64,000 bases of DNA from Saccharolobus shibatae B12. Lineage in GTDB: Archaea > Thermoproteota > Thermoprotei_A > Sulfolobales > Sulfolobaceae. Of the stretch, positions 7,376-16,085 are shown one piece after another; within the stretch, counting starts at the first letter, position 1, and each line of letters opens with the position of its first letter. The stretch covers positions 1,952,001 to 2,016,000 of the forward strand of contig NZ_CP077717.1 of NCBI RefSeq assembly GCF_019175345.1, written 5' to 3'. The notes beneath the pieces are model-generated. The model saw only the letters and a list, made by a program, of their open reading frames with translations, did no database searches and was not told the origin of the DNA. Position numbers and translations under genes: made by a program.

Positions 7376-8605
7376 ATGAAGAGGAATATAGGGCTTAGAG
7401 TGATTACCCTGGCTAATAGATATAGGCAAAAAGCATTACTTACTGCTCAGTACAAAGCCTCTATTCACCCTGGCACTAGAGAGCATTCAGATATCGCTTT
7501 TCTTTATCAAGAGAACATTAAGGAATGGAACAATAGCGTAATGGTTTTCATGAATGATGATGAGGAATTCATAATCATGAACGTTAGGACTAGGTTTAAT
7601 GATAAGAAGAGGGCGTTTACCCAGCTCGTAAAAAGCAGTAAGGCTTTAGATAATGCGTTTAAGCAATACAAGAACGTAATCATGATAACCATTACTATCC
7701 CCCACATTTTCCCTTTAGTTATTCCTATTAAGGACAAAGGAAGGATTATCGGCTTTATCCCCTTACAAGATTCCATAATTACGAAATTGAAGAAAAACAT
7801 GGAATCCTGGATTAGAAAGATGTGGAATGATGAGGATAAGAAGAAGAAAGATATCAAGGTATTTACGGCTTACGAGTATCATAGAGATTACACTTTACAT
7901 TTGCATATATACGTTTTTGGGATTCCGTATCTTATCGACTGGAGTAGGAAATTCGGAAGGAAGAAAGAGAATGCCTTCATTTACTACTTTAGGAAGTACA
8001 ATATCCCCATACCTAAAGAATTGAAGGAGAAGTATGGTATTCAGTCCCTTCAAGAGTTAAAGGAAAAATTGGATAAAGAAGAGCTTTCGGTTGATGACAA
8101 GACCCTTCTCAGCAAGTACATCTTCACGGCGTTACTTGACATGTGGTTACAGAAGATTCTCACAAGGTTTGGCTCAGTGTTAAGGATTAATCTCCTTGAG
8201 GCTTATTTGAGATATAAGGAGAAGGAGAGGTTACAAGGACCTATTAATGATATCCACCAAATTAAAAACGGAAAATGGACGGGAAAGCCACCAAAGGATT
8301 CGGTTATAGAGTATAGCAGTGGGGCGTGTTATAGGAAAGTTCTTTCTCCTAAGCAATACGCTTTAAAATACGTTATAAAGATGGTTTACGCTATTGCTCA
8401 AGGTGTTAGTATTGAGGAGAAAGACCAGGCTAAGGTTTACGGCTATTGGCTCTTTGGGAAACGTTTCAACTCTTATTCTCCTTCATTAATCCCGAAAGAA
8501 TCTAAAGAAAAGATGAAGGAGAGTTATTGGCATTTTGTAGGGGTGTTTAGAAAACTGGATTTACCGGATTACATAATGGACAATATCCTTTTAGATTTTA
8601 CGTGA
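7376..8605 (+). CDS. HUH-superfamily rolling-circle replication initiator (Rep)
   Basis: The 409-residue protein has the three rolling-circle motifs in order: motif 1 ITITIPH at about residue 104, motif 2 HLHIYVFG with metal-binding His175 and His177, and motif 3 KYVIKMVY with the likely nucleophile Tyr332 and Lys335. Such enzymes nick one strand at an origin, stay bound through the tyrosine, and rejoin it after displacement synthesis or transfer. There is one candidate tyrosine in motif 3 and no helicase (Walker) domain, as in plasmid-type Rep. About 155 residues separate motifs 2 and 3, longer than in minimal Reps, so an inserted domain is likely. The ATG at 7376 follows an AAGA-rich leader. 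Partner genes: CopG-like upstream, 200-residue gene 6 bases downstream. It could equally drive an HUH transposon. Confidence 0.8.
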   Translation: MKRNIGLRVITLANRYRQKALLTAQYKASIHPGTREHSDIAFLYQENIKEWNNSVMVFMNDDEEFIIMNVRTRFNDKKRAFTQLVKSSKALDNAFKQYKNVIMITITIPHIFPLVIPIKDKGRIIGFIPLQDSIITKLKKNMESWIRKMWNDEDKKKKDIKVFTAYEYHRDYTLHLHIYVFGIPYLIDWSRKFGRKKENAFIYYFRKYNIPIPKELKEKYGIQSLQELKEKLDKEELSVDDKTLLSKYIFTALLDMWLQKILTRFGSVLRINLLEAYLRYKEKERLQGPINDIHQIKNGKWTGKPPKDSVIEYSSGACYRKVLSPKQYALKYVIKMVYAIAQGVSIEEKDQAKVYGYWLFGKRFNSYSPSLIPKESKEKMKESYWHFVGVFRKLDLPDYIMDNILLDFT

Positions 8606-8611
8606 TGAGGG

Positions 8612-9214
8612 ATGATTATAGGTATTGGTAAAGGACCTTTATCATATTTCGCATGGAAGCATATGAGTGAATACGTATACAGACCGCTTTACCCTTATCC
8701 TCTTTTTTATGACGCTAAGAGAGACCTTTTAACGAGTAAGTTAGCTTATATTGATTATTTGAGGAGACTGCAAGTTAAGAGGAATGAGGTTAAGATTGCA
8801 GTTTACCCCGATTACGTTTTACCGCATGAAAGTCGTGTGAATTTATCTCTATTAAAGTCGATTGAGTTTATTGTTCCCATTCACTCCTTAGAAAAGGACA
8901 TAACGATAGTTGAAGAGTTACAAGAGATGGGCTTTAAGGTTTATTATGGTTATGCCTCAGATAAGCGGTATAGGTCATATACGCTTAGTGAGTTCCTTAG
9001 TATTAAAGGAAGGAAATGGTATTTGGGAATTTCAACAATGCGTGAATTTGAAGAGGCTCTACGCTATAATTTTGATGGTATTGATATAACTGGTTATCTC
9101 CTTAGGAATCATAAAATAAGAAAGGATTCGGAGAGACTAAAAAGGAGAGTTGAAGAGTTGATTATAAAGGTTAAGCAAAAGCGGATTACGGATTTCATTG
9201 GAAATAGCTATTAG
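8612..9214 (+). CDS. Cassette protein, possible TIM-barrel fold
   Basis: 200 residues, starting six bases after rep, so co-transcribed. Successive buried strands, KIAVYPDYVLP, EFIVPIHS, FKVYYGYASD, KWYLGIST and FDGIDITGY, each followed by a helix, suggest a beta/alpha-barrel. The arrangement resembles tRNA-guanine-transglycosylase-like proteins known in some archaeal viruses, but no catalytic residue can be confirmed. The tail (LKRRVEELIIKVKQKRI) is basic and helical. It ends ten bases before the second 22-bp palindrome. Confidence 0.55.
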   Translation: MIIGIGKGPLSYFAWKHMSEYVYRPLYPYPLFYDAKRDLLTSKLAYIDYLRRLQVKRNEVKIAVYPDYVLPHESRVNLSLLKSIEFIVPIHSLEKDITIVEELQEMGFKVYYGYASDKRYRSYTLSEFLSIKGRKWYLGISTMREFEEALRYNFDGIDITGYLLRNHKIRKDSERLKRRVEELIIKVKQKRITDFIGNSY

Positions 9215-9224
9215 CTTACCCATT

Positions 9225-9246
9225 TTGGTATAAGTGCTTATCCCAA
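9225..9246. repeat. Imperfect 22-bp palindrome, right member of a pair
   Basis: It matches the palindrome at 5194-5215 at 20 of 22 positions (differences at the 11th and 18th bases), and its own arms match at 9 of 10 positions. Like the left copy, it starts about ten bases after a stop codon. The two copies are 4,031 bases apart and frame the CopG-to-TIM-barrel genes. Confidence 0.8.
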
Positions 9247-9297
9247 CGGTGAAATGTACGGGATTATAAGACGCAAGAGGTAACGTTTTCATATACG

Positions 9298-9346
9298 CGT
9301 TAGCGGAATATTTTATAAAGACGGTATACACGCAAATATGCTAACG
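9298..9346. repeat. Inverted repeat at the right end of the cassette
   Basis: CGTTAGC (9298-9304) and GCTAACG (9340-9346) are perfect inverted repeats separated by 35 bases. They could form a stem, or be sites of a dimeric protein. Confidence 0.4.
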
Positions 9347-9390
9347 TGCAACATTTACGTATTGTATATCTCGTTAAAATGCAACTATTT

Positions 9391-9408
9391 AACCCCTTAA
9401 GAGGGGTT
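9391..9408. repeat. Short GC-rich hairpin
   Basis: AACCCCT-TAAG-AGGGGTT is a perfect 7-bp stem with a 4-base loop, standing out in AT-rich DNA. It sits four bases before the short ATG frame at 9412. It may mark the element boundary, or be a terminator or origin hairpin. Confidence 0.5.
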
Positions 9409-9411
9409 CCA

Positions 9412-9462
9412 ATGGCGGAATTAGAAGTAATTAAAAGCAAGCATGAGTTACGCCATGGATAA
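9412..9462 (+). pseudogene. Sixteen-codon stub of a truncated gene
   Basis: ATG GCG GAA begins MAELEVIKSKHELRHG and stops at 9460-9462. The reading has protein-like composition but breaks off just before the amidohydrolase promoter. It may be the 5' end of a gene cut when the neighbouring cassette inserted or partly deleted. It is too short to assign. Confidence 0.3.
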
Positions 9463-9480
9463 ACACAAACAACCTCTCTC

Positions 9481-9490
9481 TTTTATATAC
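9481..9490 (+). promoter_or_regulatory. TATA box of the amidohydrolase gene
   Basis: TTTTATATAC is centred about 29 bases before ATG 9515. This supports the inner start and a leaderless message. Confidence 0.55.
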
Positions 9491-9514
9491 TTTAATTTCC
9501 TATTTTTTGATAAG

Positions 9515-10705
9515 ATGATAACTCTCGTTGGAAAGATATTCGATGGAGAAAGAATTATTGAACAAGGCACAGTGATTGTAGAAAATAATAAGATTGAAAG
9601 AATCGTAGAAGGAATCGAAATTCCTCAAGGAAGTGAGGTTATTCATGGCAATTTCATAATGCCAGGGTTAGTCGATTCCCATTTGCATTTCTTCGGAGTT
9701 GAAGAGGATAACGTTCTCTCTTGGAATATAGTTAACGAAATTGACGCTGCAATAAGGAGTACTAGGGACATGGAAAGACTATTACGTTCAGGATTTACCC
9801 TAGTTAGGGATTTGGGAAGTAAGGTCGCAGTTAGGTTAGATTACCTTCAGAGAAGAGGGGAAATATTAGGACCAACTGTGATCGCCTCTGGATACTCTTT
9901 AGCGATCACTGGCGGTAACGATGATCCTAAGGATTTACCAATAGACATTGCACAAAGACTTTCATACTCATTCTACTGTGATTCCTCTTATGAGTGCAGA
10001 AAGGCTGTAAGAATGGCAATAAGGCAAGGTGCTAGGGTAATAAAAGTTTACGCCTCTGGAGCATTTTCTCAAGGTGGAAAAATCTTACCGGGGTTGGCAT
10101 TGGATGAGCTTAAGGCCATAGTTGACGAATCACATAGGTTTAGTTTGAAAGTGGCATCTCATGCTTACGGAAAAGATGCAATCATGAACTCAATCTTAGC
10201 TGGTGTTGATACAATAGAACATGGCTTAGGATTGGATGATGAAACTGCGAGCATGATTAAGGAAAGGGGAATTTGTTACATTCCGACGTTAGCTACTTAT
10301 GAAATTCCATTTGAGGTAAGAGATCCGGAAGCTAAGGTTTACAGAGAAGAGTTAGTTAAGAGACATTTCAGCGAGGATATGAGTATCGCCGTTTCGCATA
10401 AATTGAAAATAGCTACTGGTACGGATTACGTGGGATCTAAGAGGAGACCTCATGGACAGAACTACAGAGAAGCTGTGTTGCTATCTAAATATATGAGTAA
10501 TTTAGAGGTATTAAGGGCATCAACTTCAATAGCTTCCGAATGCCTCGACGTTAAGGCTGGGTATATAAGGGAAGGGTATAGGGCTGACTTAATAGTATTA
10601 AAGGATGATCCCACTAAGGATATTGAGAACTTGAAGCCCACTAACGTTTCATATGTTATTAAGGATGGTAAGCTATATACCGGTTATGGATTGTATCAAG
10701 AATAA
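9515..10705 (+). CDS. Metal-dependent amidohydrolase (imidazolonepropionase/prolidase-like)
   Basis: 396 residues from ATG 9515; the 24 codons upstream (from 9443) overlap the promoter and are unlikely to be translated. Metal ligands of the superfamily are present: DSHLHFFG (HxH), Lys in IKVYASG, His in ASHAYGK and TIEHGL, and Asp in ATGTDYVG. Such enzymes hydrolyse amide bonds of small molecules or Xaa-Pro dipeptides in the cytoplasm. A clear paralogue lies at 49387-50625. Here it stands alone beside an ABC permease on the other strand, one base from that gene's stop, so the two converge. Substrate unknown. Confidence 0.85.
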   Translation: MITLVGKIFDGERIIEQGTVIVENNKIERIVEGIEIPQGSEVIHGNFIMPGLVDSHLHFFGVEEDNVLSWNIVNEIDAAIRSTRDMERLLRSGFTLVRDLGSKVAVRLDYLQRRGEILGPTVIASGYSLAITGGNDDPKDLPIDIAQRLSYSFYCDSSYECRKAVRMAIRQGARVIKVYASGAFSQGGKILPGLALDELKAIVDESHRFSLKVASHAYGKDAIMNSILAGVDTIEHGLGLDDETASMIKERGICYIPTLATYEIPFEVRDPEAKVYREELVKRHFSEDMSIAVSHKLKIATGTDYVGSKRRPHGQNYREAVLLSKYMSNLEVLRASTSIASECLDVKAGYIREGYRADLIVLKDDPTKDIENLKPTNVSYVIKDGKLYTGYGLYQE

Positions 10706-11917
10706 CTAATCTTTTCTAACCGCTTCTATAACGGTTAATTTGGAGGCCTTCCATGCAGGATATATACCAGCTATAATACTCGTCACTAAGGCTATTGCAA
10801 TTGAGATTCCAACATCAGACATTGAGAGAAGCGGACGTATGAGTATAAGTAAATTTGAACCATTACTTGAACCTGCGTTAAACGGTATACCATTTATGTC
10901 TAACAAATATGTCCCCACAAAAGTTAATGTTAATCCTACAATTCCTCCAATTATCCCTACAATAAGTGCTTCTAATAAGAAGGTTAATAAGATTTGTCTA
11001 GTTGTTAGCCCTAGGGTTTTCATTATTCCAATTTCCCTAGTTCTCTGATAGACTCTAGCTAAAGTTATCCCCATTATTCCAACGGCACCAACGAATAGTG
11101 ATATAGATCCTATTAATATTACTAGAAACGAAAAGCTCGTTATTATAACTTGAACAGATGATATTGCTTGCTGTATTGTAGTTACCGTTAAGGAGTTCCC
11201 GTAAATGTAGCTTAATAGAGTGGTGATCGTATTAATTTCACTTATACTACCAGCTTGCAATACTACTAGAAAATAGCCTGGAGGATTTATCAGTGCCTTG
11301 GCCTCACTTAATGGAATGAAAATGACATCTGAGGTATCACCTATGACAACGGATTGGGTTGGTTGTAATACACCATATACTGTTAAGGGAACCGTATTTC
11401 CATTAGATAGTTTTAGAATTATCGTTGAACCAGGTTGAATGGTTATATTTGGAATGGGATGTGCTATATCATGGCCTATTACCGCGTATGGCACCGTGAC
11501 TGGGGGATACACCGTGCCATTCTCAAGTTCCACTTTTCCTACTAATGACGATATGTTATCCACACCTATTACTAGAACATTAATAACCCTTCCCCCTATT
11601 TGAACTATGCCATGGGCTTCAATTACCGGATATACTGCATATATGCCAGGTAAGGAGCTCATAAAGGAGACATCCGTTGGTGATACGTAACCTATCTCAT
11701 TAAAAACGTAAATATTGGTAGGATTAAGTTGAAAAAGCGTGGAAATTACTGAATGCTCCACTCCTTGACTAAAAGCTTCTATGAATGAAACGCTGGTTAT
11801 TCCGATCATGATGGCTATAATTGATATTATGGCTAAAGTTCTCCTAGCCATTAAGCCCTTATAAGCAAGCCATAAGATATCTATAGCATTCATAATGCAC
11901 TTTAACCAATCTAGCAT
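10706..11917 (-). CDS. ABC transporter permease, FtsX/MacB type
   Basis: 403 residues. An N-terminal membrane helix (LAIISIIAIMIGITSVSFIE) is followed by a long extracytoplasmic domain (about residues 45-260). Three C-terminal helices follow, ending in the family signature AGIYPAWKASKLTVIEAVRK. The architecture is that of MacB/LolC-type mechanotransmitters. No ATPase or membrane-fusion gene is adjacent, so the partner ATPase must be elsewhere. Start 11917 is used; an ATG at 11893 is also possible. The gene converges with the amidohydrolase and lies ten bases after the peptidase-like gene upstream. Confidence 0.8.
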   Translation of the reverse strand: MLDWLKCIMNAIDILWLAYKGLMARRTLAIISIIAIMIGITSVSFIEAFSQGVEHSVISTLFQLNPTNIYVFNEIGYVSPTDVSFMSSLPGIYAVYPVIEAHGIVQIGGRVINVLVIGVDNISSLVGKVELENGTVYPPVTVPYAVIGHDIAHPIPNITIQPGSTIILKLSNGNTVPLTVYGVLQPTQSVVIGDTSDVIFIPLSEAKALINPPGYFLVVLQAGSISEINTITTLLSYIYGNSLTVTTIQQAISSVQVIITSFSFLVILIGSISLFVGAVGIMGITLARVYQRTREIGIMKTLGLTTRQILLTFLLEALIVGIIGGIVGLTLTFVGTYLLDINGIPFNAGSSNGSNLLILIRPLLSMSDVGISIAIALVTSIIAGIYPAWKASKLTVIEAVRKD

Positions 11918-11927
11918 TAAAAATCTA

Positions 11928-12461
11928 TCAATTTGATATGCTAATAGTTCTTAATAACTTGTATTTCTGCGGATCTTTACAGAATTCCCTATTCGTTAAT
12001 CCGTATTCTATTGCCTCCTTCTTACCCAACTTCCTAAAGATTTCAGCTCCTTTATAATACACCTTGAAGTAATATTTAGGTACTGAAAACCAATATTCGT
12101 CTCCTCTGTAACCCATAATCTCCTCGTCAATCCACGTGGCGAAACCCTCGACAAATTGGAAATACCTTAACAGTTTTCCATTTCCTATTCCGAAAGCCAA
12201 AGGAATAGCCTCAATTATCATGTGAAGATAAGGGAACTTGGGTTTACAGATTTTATCTTGAACGAAATGCACTAATTCATGTATTAATGTTCTCTCCAAC
12301 TCATACTTATAATCACCAAAGTAACCTATTGCTACTACGTTGTCCCTATAAAAACCATAAAAGGGGATACTAGTCTCGATTATGAGAGGAGTTGGAAAGG
12401 AAAATCCTAAGAACTGCTCTAATTTCTTCTTAGCACTACTAAGTATTTCAGCATTCCCCAT
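11928..12461 (-). CDS. Putative zinc metallopeptidase (gluzincin-like)
   Basis: The 177-residue protein has HELVH at residues 61-65, the HExxH zinc motif, and a downstream EGFATW (Glu105) in the right place for the third ligand of a gluzincin. There is no signal peptide or membrane segment, so it is probably cytoplasmic. It is smaller than most peptidases, close to minimal peptidase-MA-like domains. The final codons lie ten bases from the start of the ABC permease in the same direction, so they may be co-transcribed. Peptidase activity is inferred from motifs only. Confidence 0.65.
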   Translation of the reverse strand: MGNAEILSSAKKKLEQFLGFSFPTPLIIETSIPFYGFYRDNVVAIGYFGDYKYELERTLIHELVHFVQDKICKPKFPYLHMIIEAIPLAFGIGNGKLLRYFQFVEGFATWIDEEIMGYRGDEYWFSVPKYYFKVYYKGAEIFRKLGKKEAIEYGLTNREFCKDPQKYKLLRTISISN

Positions 12462-13014
12462 ATGTAAATATTCGTATCGATAATTATTAAATTTTTCTAC
12501 TAAATGTTGAGAGTTATTGTGGAAAATCTTTAATTAAGAAAATTAGTAGATAAGTTTAAACTATACTTCTAGAATTTAAACTTACTAATTCGTATAGAGG
12601 AACAGTTTAACGCTAGGCAATCTCGTACATGGAGAGAAGTAGAAAGTATTACTTGGTGAAGACAGAACTATAGCTAAAATATTGCTGTCTCAGTATAACT
12701 TAATGCTATCTAACAATATTTTAAAAAAACAATAATAGTTATGGACAAGATGCCATATCTTAAATGGAAAAATCTAGGTACAAAGGAAAAGAATTAGCAA
12801 CTTCCCATGAATTTTGATATTAATGCCATAGAATATAAGCTATTTCATTTGAATAATACCGGTCTAGTTCAATTTTGACTAATGTTATCGCTTATCTCAA
12901 GAAAAATGATGCTCCCATACTGACGTGATTGAGATAATAGTTTACCACACAATAAATTCAGCTTTGATATAAGTGAAAAGACTTAATAGTTTTTGTTTTA
13001 GATAAAAAGACGTA
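12462..13014. other. Intergenic gap without recognised genes
   Basis: About 550 AT-rich bases. Short coding-like traces (for example RSRKYYLVKTEL near 12640) are broken by stops and cannot be assigned. The last 40 bases contain the likely promoter of the methyltransferase gene. Confidence 0.45.
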
Positions 13015-13713
13015 ATGGCCAATAAAGTCGTTAAGGCTACCAACGAAGAACTACAACAAGTTTACAACAATATACCAAAAGCCTATGATAGGGCTAATAG
13101 ATTTATTTCCTTTAATCAAGATGTGAGGTGGAGAGCAGATCTTGTTAAGACCATACTCAAGTTCTGTGAAAGACCTAAATTAGTTTTAGATGTAGCAGGT
13201 GGAAAAGGCGAACTCTCATATACATTTAAGAAAATTTTCAAGGTGAATGCTAAATATGAGATCATATTGTCTGACTATGCCGAAAACATGCTTAAAATGG
13301 CACTAATAGAAGAAGACAAGGTACTTTGCTCCTTTGACGCGTTACCATTTAGGGAAAAAATGTTTGATGTCGTAATGAGTAGTTTCGCCTTACATGCAGC
13401 TGACAATATAGAGGATGTGATAAGAGAAATTACTAGAGTTTCAAGAAAAATTGTGGGATTTATAGCCATGGGCAAACCAGACAGTTGGATAAAAAGAGTC
13501 TATTTGAGCGTCTACCTAAGATATATTATGCCATATATCGCAGCCCTAGCCGGAGCCAAGTCGAGGGACTTCAAATACATTTATTACATTTATGAAAGAG
13601 TACCTACTAATTCTTTCCATAAGAAGATCTTTGAGAAATACATTGATATTAAAGTATACGAGGAGAGGGGACTAAATTTATTCTATTTTGTGGTAGGGTT
13701 TCCTAAAGGGTGA
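13015..13713 (+). CDS. Class I SAM methyltransferase, UbiE/MenG-like
   Basis: 232 residues. The SAM-binding loop is [12 protein letters not shown] (about residues 57-68), followed by [10 protein letters not shown] (motif II) and [11 protein letters not shown] (motif IV). The N-terminal [17 protein letters not shown] matches the family that methylates quinone head groups. Sulfolobales use caldariella-type quinones, so a role in quinone synthesis is plausible but not proved. It is a single-gene unit with AT-rich DNA on both sides. Confidence 0.75.
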   Translation: MANKVVKATNEELQQVYNNIPKAYDRANRFISFNQDVRWRADLVKTILKFCERPKLVLDVAGGKGELSYTFKKIFKVNAKYEIILSDYAENMLKMALIEEDKVLCSFDALPFREKMFDVVMSSFALHAADNIEDVIREITRVSRKIVGFIAMGKPDSWIKRVYLSVYLRYIMPYIAALAGAKSRDFKYIYYIYERVPTNSFHKKIFEKYIDIKVYEERGLNLFYFVVGFPKG

Positions 13714-13837
13714 CTTTGTACAAAACCAACTAATAAGATGTAGATGTATTTTGTATGATCATAAAAAACAAATGAATAAGCGTAACGCTATGAACCAGTA
13801 GTAAATCTTTTTTAGTAATTATAACAAATAAATAATT

Positions 13838-14641
13838 GTGTCAAGTGATATTGTAGAGAGATTAAAAAATGACCCTGAATTCATAAAGAAAGTTGCAGAA
13901 GCAGTAGCCAGCAACATAATAGTGACTAAACTAGAAGATATTGACAAGAAGATTAACTACTTGATGGATCAGAACAAGTTAATTTGGGAAAAATTCCTAG
14001 ACCAAAACCAAAAATTCAACAAAATATTAGAAGATATGAAGAAGGAAGATGAGAGACATAATACGGAAATGGAGAGGCTAGATAAAAGAATTGACGAAAC
14101 CATTAACATGTTTAAAAAGGAGGTTACGGATTTAAGAGAAGTAGTTACGGGAGTAAAAAGGGAAACTGTGAACCTAAGACAAGAGGTTACAAATCTGAGA
14201 AACGACGTTGAGGACATGAAAAAGGACATTAGACTGATAAAAAAAGATATTAGAGACATAAAGAGAGCTATTGAGGGTTTAAGTATAACTATAGAAGATG
14301 AGGCAATAGACTTCTTAGCCTATAAGCTTAAAAAGGAATATAACATTACCGCAATAGTCCAGTCTTTAGAAATTCCTAAAGTGATTGAGATTGATCTGTA
14401 TGCTGAACATAACGATTACGTATTTGTAGGGGAAGTTAAGATGAGGGCTGGGGTTAAGGCTATTACCCAATTGGAAAACGCTATTGAGAAACTATTAAAG
14501 GTGAAACCTGAATTGAGTAAAAAGAAGATTATTCCAATAATTTACGCTAAGAGAGTTACATTTGAATTAATTGATGAATGTAAGAAAAGAGGAATATACT
14601 TGACCAATGGAATGTCGGACATAACACCACTTGATTTATAA
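13838..14641 (+). CDS. Coiled-coil protein with PD-(D/E)XK-like C-terminal domain
   Basis: 267 residues. Residues about 40-145 are a long heptad-rich coiled coil (many Lys/Glu, repeats such as DMKKDIRLIKKDIRDIKRAI). The C-terminal about 110 residues hold EIDLYAEHNDYVFVGEVKM, with the Asp and Glu-x-Lys of a restriction-endonuclease-like core, followed by ITQLENAIEKL. This matches the DUF3782/COG5493 proteins found in many copies in Sulfolobus. A nuclease activity is inferred only. GTG 13838 is the first start in frame. Confidence 0.75.
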   Translation: MSSDIVERLKNDPEFIKKVAEAVASNIIVTKLEDIDKKINYLMDQNKLIWEKFLDQNQKFNKILEDMKKEDERHNTEMERLDKRIDETINMFKKEVTDLREVVTGVKRETVNLRQEVTNLRNDVEDMKKDIRLIKKDIRDIKRAIEGLSITIEDEAIDFLAYKLKKEYNITAIVQSLEIPKVIEIDLYAEHNDYVFVGEVKMRAGVKAITQLENAIEKLLKVKPELSKKKIIPIIYAKRVTFELIDECKKRGIYLTNGMSDITPLDL

Positions 14642-14662
14642 ACTATAAAGAGTTGTTGAAAA

Positions 14663-15955
14663 TTATCTCCTTTTCGTAAAACTAATTATACCTAGCAATA
14701 TGCCGCTAACTAGAGAAGCTAAGCCTATCAGCGAGCTTGGATAACTGTAGGGTACGACGTAACTATACACGCCATAACCCATCAAAATCACTGCTGCTAT
14801 AGCTAATAATACATCCCAAGCTTGTAGTCTTGAAATCTTATTTATAAATGACGGAAAAACTCCAGATACTATTACGTGTGAAGCGTAAAGAGTCACTAGA
14901 GAGATTTCGGTTGTAATGCTGTAAACGTTTAGATATTGCCCCGTAAGTGATGCTATTAAATTGACTAAAGTAAATGGTATTGCCACTACAAATATTGACT
15001 TTAGCATATCTTTTCTTATTAATGAATATGAAAGTCTGGAAAGTGCAACATAAGCTGCTAATACTGAGCCAATTAGACTGTTTGCTGTGAATATGAAAAA
15101 TACTAAGGAAAACGTGTTACCCATGAACTTCTCGGCAATGTAAAACCCAGGGTAATTCGTAATGTTAAGTAAATTGGTTACACTCACATTTGAATAACCC
15201 GCAGCAGCTATTTCGAAATACGCTGCAAACAAAACCGCAATTGCCGCTATCCAGTATGCGATAAGGTAACTTTTTCCCACAGTCTTCCCTTTCCCTATTG
15301 CCTCATAGCCTAAGAAGAACGACGCACCACCTCCAGCTAGGGTGAAACCGACTCCTACAGCTCCTTGAAAGAAATCCGATATTGGTACTTTAAGTGCTAA
15401 CGGCTCTATTGATAATCCAGTAACGCTTAGAACCTTTATACCTAATATTAGAATAAGAATTACCTCTATACTAGATGTTACTAGAGCGTAAAATAGGGGT
15501 GGCTTAATTCCAGCTAGCAAAAACAGAGTTAGAATTATTGGTATTAAGACCTCAATGAGAGCTATTGTAATTGGAGTTAAGCTGAACTCAGAAGGTAAAA
15601 CTACGCTAGCAAGATAAGTCGTAGCAGATGGTAAGTAGATCATGTAACTTATCCAGTAAAGCCAACCGGCAATTCTACCAGTTAACTCTCCACCTCCAAC
15701 TCTCGCAAACTCATATGTTCCGCCAGTAGAGGCTATTACTTTGGAATATCTGTAACCTATTAGAACCCAAAGGAAATAGATCAATGAACCTAGTATTCCC
15801 GCTATGACCGTGGACGAAAGGGAATAGGATAAGGCATAAGTTAAGTAGGCTGAGGCAGAACCCAAAGGTGCTATTGACGCCAATGATTGTGCGTAAACTA
15901 AAATTGGTGGGATAGTATTCTCCTTAGGTTCGAGCTTCTTGGATAGACTATCCAT
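14663..15955 (-). CDS. Amino acid permease (APC superfamily)
   Basis: 430 residues with about 12 membrane helices and the APC-type opening SLASIAPLGSASAYLTYALS. It also has a GGTYEFARVGGGELTG loop after helix 2, where APC carriers bind substrate. The open frame runs 47 codons further up to 16096, but that part overlaps the leader of the divergent gene, and ATG 15955 (MDSLSKKLEPKEN) is the natural start. It probably imports amino acids with protons or sodium. Specificity unknown. Confidence 0.8.
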   Translation of the reverse strand: MDSLSKKLEPKENTIPPILVYAQSLASIAPLGSASAYLTYALSYSLSSTVIAGILGSLIYFLWVLIGYRYSKVIASTGGTYEFARVGGGELTGRIAGWLYWISYMIYLPSATTYLASVVLPSEFSLTPITIALIEVLIPIILTLFLLAGIKPPLFYALVTSSIEVILILILGIKVLSVTGLSIEPLALKVPISDFFQGAVGVGFTLAGGGASFFLGYEAIGKGKTVGKSYLIAYWIAAIAVLFAAYFEIAAAGYSNVSVTNLLNITNYPGFYIAEKFMGNTFSLVFFIFTANSLIGSVLAAYVALSRLSYSLIRKDMLKSIFVVAIPFTLVNLIASLTGQYLNVYSITTEISLVTLYASHVIVSGVFPSFINKISRLQAWDVLLAIAAVILMGYGVYSYVVPYSYPSSLIGLASLVSGILLGIISFTKRR

Positions 15956-16085
15956 ACAGATTCCTCTTATGAGCATCCTATTAAAAGTTACTTGTGAAGC
16001 AATGTGTAAAAGATTTAATTTTTGTTTATATTTAAACATATTAGACTTATGTATTTCAAAAGGAAAGTATATATTTGGTGATAAG

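Noticed and set aside
9391-9411. Hairpin with GGGGTTCCAA as a tRNA T-arm and integration site
   Set aside because: No acceptor stem, D-arm or anticodon arm could be built around it.
9443-9514. Upstream 24-codon extension of the first amidohydrolase
   Set aside because: It covers the TATA box and reads as AT-rich filler; the ATG at 9515 starts the conserved domain directly.
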